Below, in pieces: positions 15,544 to 18,183 of a DNA stretch of 18,183 nt (position 1 is the stretch's first letter; every line of letters starts with the position of its first letter). The position numbers and the translations under genes are program-made. The notes below the pieces were generated by a model. That model did not search any database. It worked only from the letters and a program-made list of their open reading frames with translations, and was not told the origin of the DNA. This DNA comes from UPXZ01 sp018055865 (lineage in GTDB: Bacteria > Bacteroidota > Bacteroidia > Bacteroidales > Paludibacteraceae), in assembly GCA_964292695.1 (NCBI GenBank), contig CAXYWB010000044.1, forward strand, positions 1 to 18,183. Direction: 5' to 3'.

Positions 15544-15574
15544 CAAAAATAAAACAGATTTTCCGTAAAACAAA
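15544..15574 (-). promoter_or_regulatory. Promoter of the DUF2975 operon
   Basis: On the minus strand TTTG at 15574-15571 and TATTTTTG at 15551-15544 are spaced by 19 bases, an exact fit to the Bacteroidota consensus. Transcription would start near 15537, leaving about 42 bases before the ATG at 15495. Confidence 0.7.
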
Positions 15575-15600
15575 ATATATTTATTGTTTTTCAATATATT
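15574..15600. promoter_or_regulatory. Pair of identical palindromes at the DUF2975 promoter, possible operator
   Basis: The self-complementary octamer AATATATT occurs at 15574-15581 and 15593-15600, 19 bases apart from start to start. The first copy touches the -33 element. A pair of sites spaced by about two helical turns would suit a small dimeric HTH regulator such as the one encoded in this operon. In DNA this rich in A+T such matches also arise by chance. Confidence 0.3.
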
Positions 15601-15713
15601 TTTATCGTAAAATAAACATTTTTATTCTTGATTTTTCAATGGAATAGGGTGTGAGATACTTCACTTTCACTATTTGTCGGAAGAAATTATTGCGTTAAAT
15701 AACTTTAAAATAA

Positions 15714-15746
15714 AAACGCTTTGTCCGGATACCGAAAAAAGCGTTT
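15714..15746 (-). terminator. Terminator after the gamma carbonic anhydrase gene
   Basis: Nine-base arms AAACGCTTT (15714-15722) and AAAGCGTTT (15738-15746) pair perfectly. Inside them CGG and CCG form a second short stem around ATA. T-rich runs follow on both strands, and the site lies 27 bases after the carbonic anhydrase stop. The remaining 278-base stretch between that gene and the DUF2975 start holds this terminator, the palindromes and the promoter; I see no gene in it. Confidence 0.8.
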
Positions 15747-15773
15747 GATTTTTTATTTAATTCCGGATAATTT

Positions 15774-16307
15774 TCAGTTTTCTTCAGTCAGTTCATCCTT
15801 GTACCATGCCGAATACATGGCATAATTATGTGCAATTTTTCGATTCATTTCGTTGGTTTGCTCCGGCTCCACATCTTTCACATATTTAGCCGGAACTCCG
15901 GCCCACAGGGTGTAAGGTGGAATTTTTGTATTGCTCAGCACCAGAGCTCCTGCCGCAACAATAGCTCCCTCGCCCACTTCGGCGTAATCAAGCAGAATTG
16001 CGCCCATCCCAATCAGCGCATAATTATTTATTTTAGCACCGTGAATGGTTACATTGTGACCTACTGATACGTAATCGCCTATTTCAACAACTGATTTTTT
16101 GTAGAGTGTATGCAGCACAGAGCCATCCTGAATATTCACGTGATTGCCTATGCGGATGGAATTTACATCGCCCCGCAAAACGGCATTGAACCACACACTA
16201 CATCCCTCGCCCATTATCACGTCGCCAATTACCGTGGCATTTTCAGCCAGGAAACAATCTTTGCCTATTCGGGGTGTGAAGCCCCGCACCGATCTGATAA
16301 AAGCCAT
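15774..16307 (-). CDS. Gamma-class carbonic anhydrase family protein (YrdA/PaaY-like)
   Basis: The 177-residue protein is a left-handed beta-helix built from hexapeptide repeats, trimeric in the family. Three histidines correspond to the zinc ligands of gamma carbonic anhydrases: His66 (GSVLHT), His84 and His89 (SVGHNVTIHG). Arg46 and Asp48 (LRGDVNSI) and Gln60-Asp61 (NIQDGS) are also conserved. The glutamates of the acidic loop that speed proton transfer in Methanosarcina Cam are not recognisable here, so hydration of carbon dioxide may be weak, or the protein may act on another substrate as PaaY does (thioesterase). I use the ATG at 16307 because MAFIRSVRG begins the fold; the upstream extension to 16388 starts at the ssb terminator. 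It is a single-gene unit between two terminators, and I found no clear promoter sequence. Confidence 0.88.
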   Translation of the reverse strand: MAFIRSVRGFTPRIGKDCFLAENATVIGDVIMGEGCSVWFNAVLRGDVNSIRIGNHVNIQDGSVLHTLYKKSVVEIGDYVSVGHNVTIHGAKINNYALIGMGAILLDYAEVGEGAIVAAGALVLSNTKIPPYTLWAGVPAKYVKDVEPEQTNEMNRKIAHNYAMYSAWYKDELTEEN

Positions 16308-16387
16308 TTTTAATATAATTTTTGGGTTATTTGTACAAAAAAACAATAAAAACCATTTAATGTTTTCATTTCTGCTAAAAAACAACA

Positions 16388-16414
16388 AGACACACAGTAG
16401 AGTACTGTGTGTCT
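16388..16414 (-). terminator. Terminator after ssb
   Basis: Perfect 12-base arms (16388-16399 and 16403-16414, AGACACACAGTA and its complement) enclose a GAG loop. On the minus strand a T-rich run follows (complement of 16376-16387). The hairpin lies 21 bases after the ssb stop. Confidence 0.85.
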
Positions 16415-16435
16415 CGTTTTCTTACTAACTTTTTC

Positions 16436-16876
16436 TTAAAAAGGCAAATCGTCCGTTTCGTCCGTTAGAGGTGCTTCACCTGCTTTAGGAGTTTCATTCT
16501 CAGCAGCAGCTACAGGAGTTATAGAGGGAGTTTCACCCTGGTCAGGGCGTTTACCAAGCAGTTGGATGGTATCAGCTATGATTTCGGTTGTATAACGCTT
16601 AATTCCGTCTTTCTCCCAACTACGTGTCTGAAGTTTTCCCTCCACATACAATTGAGTTCCTTTCCGAATGTATTTTTCGGCAAGTTCAGCTAAACCACGC
16701 CATGCTACTACATTGTGCCATTCCGTACGGTCAGGCACCTGATTCCCATTTTGCATGGTATAACCACGTTCAGTTGTAGCCATTGTAAAATTAGCTACAG
16801 CAACATTTTTGTCCAAATAACGAACTTCCGGGTCTTTACCCACATTTCCTACTAAAATTGCTTTGTTGATTGACAT
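16436..16876 (-). CDS. ssb: Single-stranded DNA-binding protein
   Basis: SSB coats single-stranded DNA during replication, recombination and repair as a homotetramer. The 146-residue protein has the OB-fold in the first 105 or so residues. It opens with MSINKAILVGNVGKDPEVRY, continues with WHNVVAWRGLAELAEKYIRKG, and then GKLQTRSWEKDGIKRY. A flexible acidic linker follows, ending in DETDDLPF, the conserved tip that recruits partners such as RecG, PriA and polymerase subunits. I chose the ATG at 16876 since it gives the standard N-terminus and lies downstream of the promoter; the longer frame to 16921 does not. A RecG gene is in the same window, but far away on the other strand and without operon linkage. 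It is a single-gene unit with its own promoter and terminator. Confidence 0.96.
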   Translation of the reverse strand: MSINKAILVGNVGKDPEVRYLDKNVAVANFTMATTERGYTMQNGNQVPDRTEWHNVVAWRGLAELAEKYIRKGTQLYVEGKLQTRSWEKDGIKRYTTEIIADTIQLLGKRPDQGETPSITPVAAAENETPKAGEAPLTDETDDLPF

Positions 16877-16918
16877 AATAAATAATAATTTGATTAATAG
16901 TATAAAACAATTGCACGG

Positions 16919-16948
16919 CAAATATACGAGGATTTTTTTATTTTCAAA
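16919..16948 (-). promoter_or_regulatory. Promoter of ssb
   Basis: On the minus strand TTTG at 16948-16945 is followed after 18 bases by TATATTTG at 16926-16919, matching the Bacteroidota pattern. Transcription would begin near 16912, about 36 bases before the ATG at 16876. Confidence 0.65.
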
Positions 16949-16977
16949 ATCATTCTACCGGATTTTTGAAAAAATAA

Positions 16978-16998
16978 TAGAATTTTGAAAATATTCTA
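16978..16998. promoter_or_regulatory. Inverted repeat between ssb and nagB, possible operator
   Basis: TAGAAT (16978-16983) and ATTCTA (16993-16998) form a palindrome with a 9-base centre. A second ATTCTA lies at 16952-16957. Overlapping these, TTTTCAAAAT (16941-16950) and ATTTTGAAAA (16982-16991) are perfect inverted copies. The elements lie about 65-85 bases before the predicted nagB transcription start and next to the ssb -33 element. No regulator gene is adjacent. Confidence 0.3.
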
Positions 16999-17046
16999 AC
17001 ATCTATTTTTTACCTCTGGATTTTATTTTAATAAGAAATAAAGATG

Positions 17047-17054
17047 TAAATTTG
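17047..17054 (+). promoter_or_regulatory. -7 element of the nagB promoter
   Basis: TAAATTTG fits TAnnTTTG and would start transcription near 17061, about 25 bases before the ATG. The expected TTTG about 19 bases upstream is missing; only T-rich DNA (17021-17029) is there. A promoter with a poor -33 element often needs an activator, but this is only inference. Confidence 0.45.
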
Positions 17055-17085
17055 CACTTTATTCACTCGTAAAAACAGAAAAATC

Positions 17086-17895
17086 ATGAGACTTATTATT
17101 CAACCTGATTATCAGAATGTTTCCAAATGGGCTGCCAGCTACATTGCATCCAAAATCAAAGCTGCAAATCCCACAGAAGAAAAACCCTTTGTGCTTGGTT
17201 TACCTACGGGATCTTCACCTCTTGGCACTTACAAGTACCTGATTGAACTTTATCAGCAAGGCGAGCTATCTTTCAAACACGTCATTACATTCAATATGGA
17301 TGAATATGTAGGATTAAACCAAAATCACGATCAAAGCTATTACACATTTATGTGGACCAATTTTTTCAATCATATCGATGTTCAACCCGAAAACGTGAAT
17401 ATTCTCAACGGAACTGCCGAAGACCTCGAAGCTGAATGTGCATCATACGAAGCCAAAATGAAACGTGTGGGCGGAATTGACCTGTTTCTTGGCGGAATTG
17501 GTCCCGACGGGCACATTGCCTTCAACGAGCCGGCTTCATCGCTCAATTCACGCACACGTCAGAAAACGCTCACCACCGATACCATCATTGCCAATTCTCG
17601 ATTTTTCGACAATGACGTGAATAAAGTTCCCAAAACAGCACTTACGGTAGGTGTAGGCACAGTAATGGACGCAAAAGAGGTGGTAATCATTGTAAACGGA
17701 CATAACAAAGCCCGTGCACTGCGTCATGCAGTGGAAGAACCAATCAACCACATGTGGACAATCAGTGCTTTGCAAATGCACCCGAAAGGTATCATCGTGT
17801 GCGATTACGATGCGTGTGCCGAACTGAAAGTGGGCACTTACAAATACTTTCTGGATATTGAAAAAGACAAACTTGATCCCGATACATTGTTATAA
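17086..17895 (+). CDS. nagB: Glucosamine-6-phosphate deaminase
   Basis: NagB converts glucosamine 6-phosphate to fructose 6-phosphate and ammonia, feeding amino sugars from peptidoglycan, chitin or host glycans into glycolysis. The 269-residue protein aligns with E. coli NagB almost position for position. Asp72 (FNMDEY), Asp141 and His143 (GPDGHIAFNE) and Glu148 are the catalytic residues. The allosteric site residues Ser151, Ser152, Arg158, Lys160 and Tyr254 are all kept, so activation by N-acetylglucosamine 6-phosphate is likely. LPTGSSPLGTYK (39-50) is the phosphate loop. It is a hexamer in the family. The gene stands alone with its own terminator; nagA and transporters are not in view. 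It is divergent from ssb, sharing a 209-base control region. Confidence 0.96.
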   Translation: MRLIIQPDYQNVSKWAASYIASKIKAANPTEEKPFVLGLPTGSSPLGTYKYLIELYQQGELSFKHVITFNMDEYVGLNQNHDQSYYTFMWTNFFNHIDVQPENVNILNGTAEDLEAECASYEAKMKRVGGIDLFLGGIGPDGHIAFNEPASSLNSRTRQKTLTTDTIIANSRFFDNDVNKVPKTALTVGVGTVMDAKEVVIIVNGHNKARALRHAVEEPINHMWTISALQMHPKGIIVCDYDACAELKVGTYKYFLDIEKDKLDPDTLL

Positions 17896-17909
17896 AAATC
17901 CTTTAAAAT

Positions 17910-17946
17910 AAAAAAACCGTCTGACTTGGGTTGGGCGGTTTTTTTT
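17910..17946 (+). terminator. Terminator after nagB
   Basis: AAAAAAACCG (17910-17919) pairs with CGG and a run of eight T (17936-17946). Further G-T and C-G pairs extend the stem inward to about 17922 and 17933. It lies 15 bases after the nagB stop and ahead of the atpD promoter. Confidence 0.8.
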
Positions 17947-17966
17947 AAAAAAACACAAATAAAAAG

Positions 17967-17996
17967 TTGGACTAATAATATTTTTTTGTATGTTTG
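17967..17996 (+). promoter_or_regulatory. Promoter of the atpD operon
   Basis: TTG at 17967-17969 and TATGTTTG at 17989-17996, 19 bases apart, fit the Bacteroidota consensus. Transcription would begin near 18003 with a leader of about 26 bases. The promoter lies inside an inverted repeat (TTGGACT at 17967-17973 and AGTCCAA at 17999-18005). Confidence 0.65.
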
Positions 17997-18028
17997 TAAG
18001 TCCAAAAAAATAAAATACCTGAAAAATT

Positions 18029-18183
18029 ATGTCAGAAGTAGTATTAGGTCGTATTTCGCAAATTATCGGTCCGGTAGTGGACGTGTTTTTTGAATTGAAA
18101 AAAACAGATGAAATTAAGCTGCCGGCTATTCACGAAGCCCTTTTCATTGACCGCGACGACGGACGCCAGCTGGTGGTAGAAGT
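18029..18183 (+). CDS. atpD: F-type ATP synthase subunit beta, 5' part
   Basis: Only the first 51 codons are inside the window. The start MSEVVLGRISQIIGPVVDVF is the characteristic N-terminal beta-barrel of F1 beta subunits (GxIxQIIGPVVDVxF), followed by LPAIHEALFI. The beta subunit holds the catalytic nucleotide sites that make ATP from the proton or sodium gradient. The Walker A and DELSEEDK regions lie beyond the right edge. An alpha subunit would show a longer N-terminal helix, so beta is the better call. Its own promoter and the upstream nagB terminator suggest that atpD opens a new operon. In Bacteroidota the usual continuation is atpC and then the membrane-sector genes, which I cannot see here. 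Confidence 0.88.
   Translation, partial: MSEVVLGRISQIIGPVVDVFFELKKTDEIKLPAIHEALFIDRDDGRQLVVE

Noticed and set aside
15496..15594. N-terminal extension of the DUF2975 protein
   Set aside because: It covers the consensus promoter and part of the palindromes, and would add a hydrophilic Lys-rich segment ahead of the first membrane segment.
1..18183. Mobile element, phage, CRISPR or defence island
   Set aside because: No transposase, integrase, spaced repeat array, tRNA attachment site or defence protein signature is visible. The gene content is mainly housekeeping and envelope functions.

Overview
The window looks like ordinary chromosomal DNA from a member of the Bacteroidota, probably the order Bacteroidales. 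I base this on several things. Many genes are preceded by the Bacteroidota sigma factor pattern (TTTG or TTG, about 19 bases, then TAnnTTTG). Shine-Dalgarno sites are largely absent and leaders are A-rich. The families and their pairings (the ABC ATPase with a DUF5687-like permease, DUF2975 with a YozG-like regulator, atpD at the start of its own transcript) are common there. I cannot name the genus. I see no rRNA, tRNA, CRISPR array, insertion sequence, phage gene or plasmid gene.

Layout. Positions 1-452 hold the C-terminal end of a membrane protein on the plus strand. It converges with a minus-strand pair, a SPOR-domain protein followed by folE (1597 down to 521). Divergent from that pair is a tight plus-strand operon: ispD, a WecH-like membrane acyltransferase and recG (1845-5681). 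A second plus-strand unit with a clear promoter carries ndk and a secreted M23/LysM cell-wall hydrolase (5795-7176). It ends at a strong two-way terminator shared with the convergent gene ahcY (8728 down to 7310).

From 8852 to 16876 everything lies on the minus strand. In order of transcription this is: ssb; a gamma-type carbonic anhydrase; DUF2975 with a small HTH regulator and then a large M16 peptidase; a DUF6483-like small protein; and an ABC-2-type exporter made of a permease and an ATPase. Hairpin terminators follow ssb, the carbonic anhydrase and the M16 peptidase, which divides the stretch into transcription units. After 17086 the plus strand carries nagB with its own terminator and then the first 51 codons of atpD.

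How the genes fit together. Most are housekeeping: isoprenoid precursors (ispD), pterin synthesis (folE), nucleotide balance (ndk), the methyl cycle (ahcY), DNA repair and replication (recG, ssb), amino-sugar catabolism (nagB) and energy (atpD). A second group acts at the envelope: the SPOR protein, the M23/LysM hydrolase, the acyltransferase, the M16 peptidase and the ABC exporter. I do not see a convincing undescribed multi-gene system. The points most worth a second look are small: an octanucleotide tandem array inside the ABC operon, paired palindromes at the DUF2975 promoter, inverted repeats at the nagB and atpD promoters, and a terminator placed 18 bases before the start of the DUF6483-like gene.
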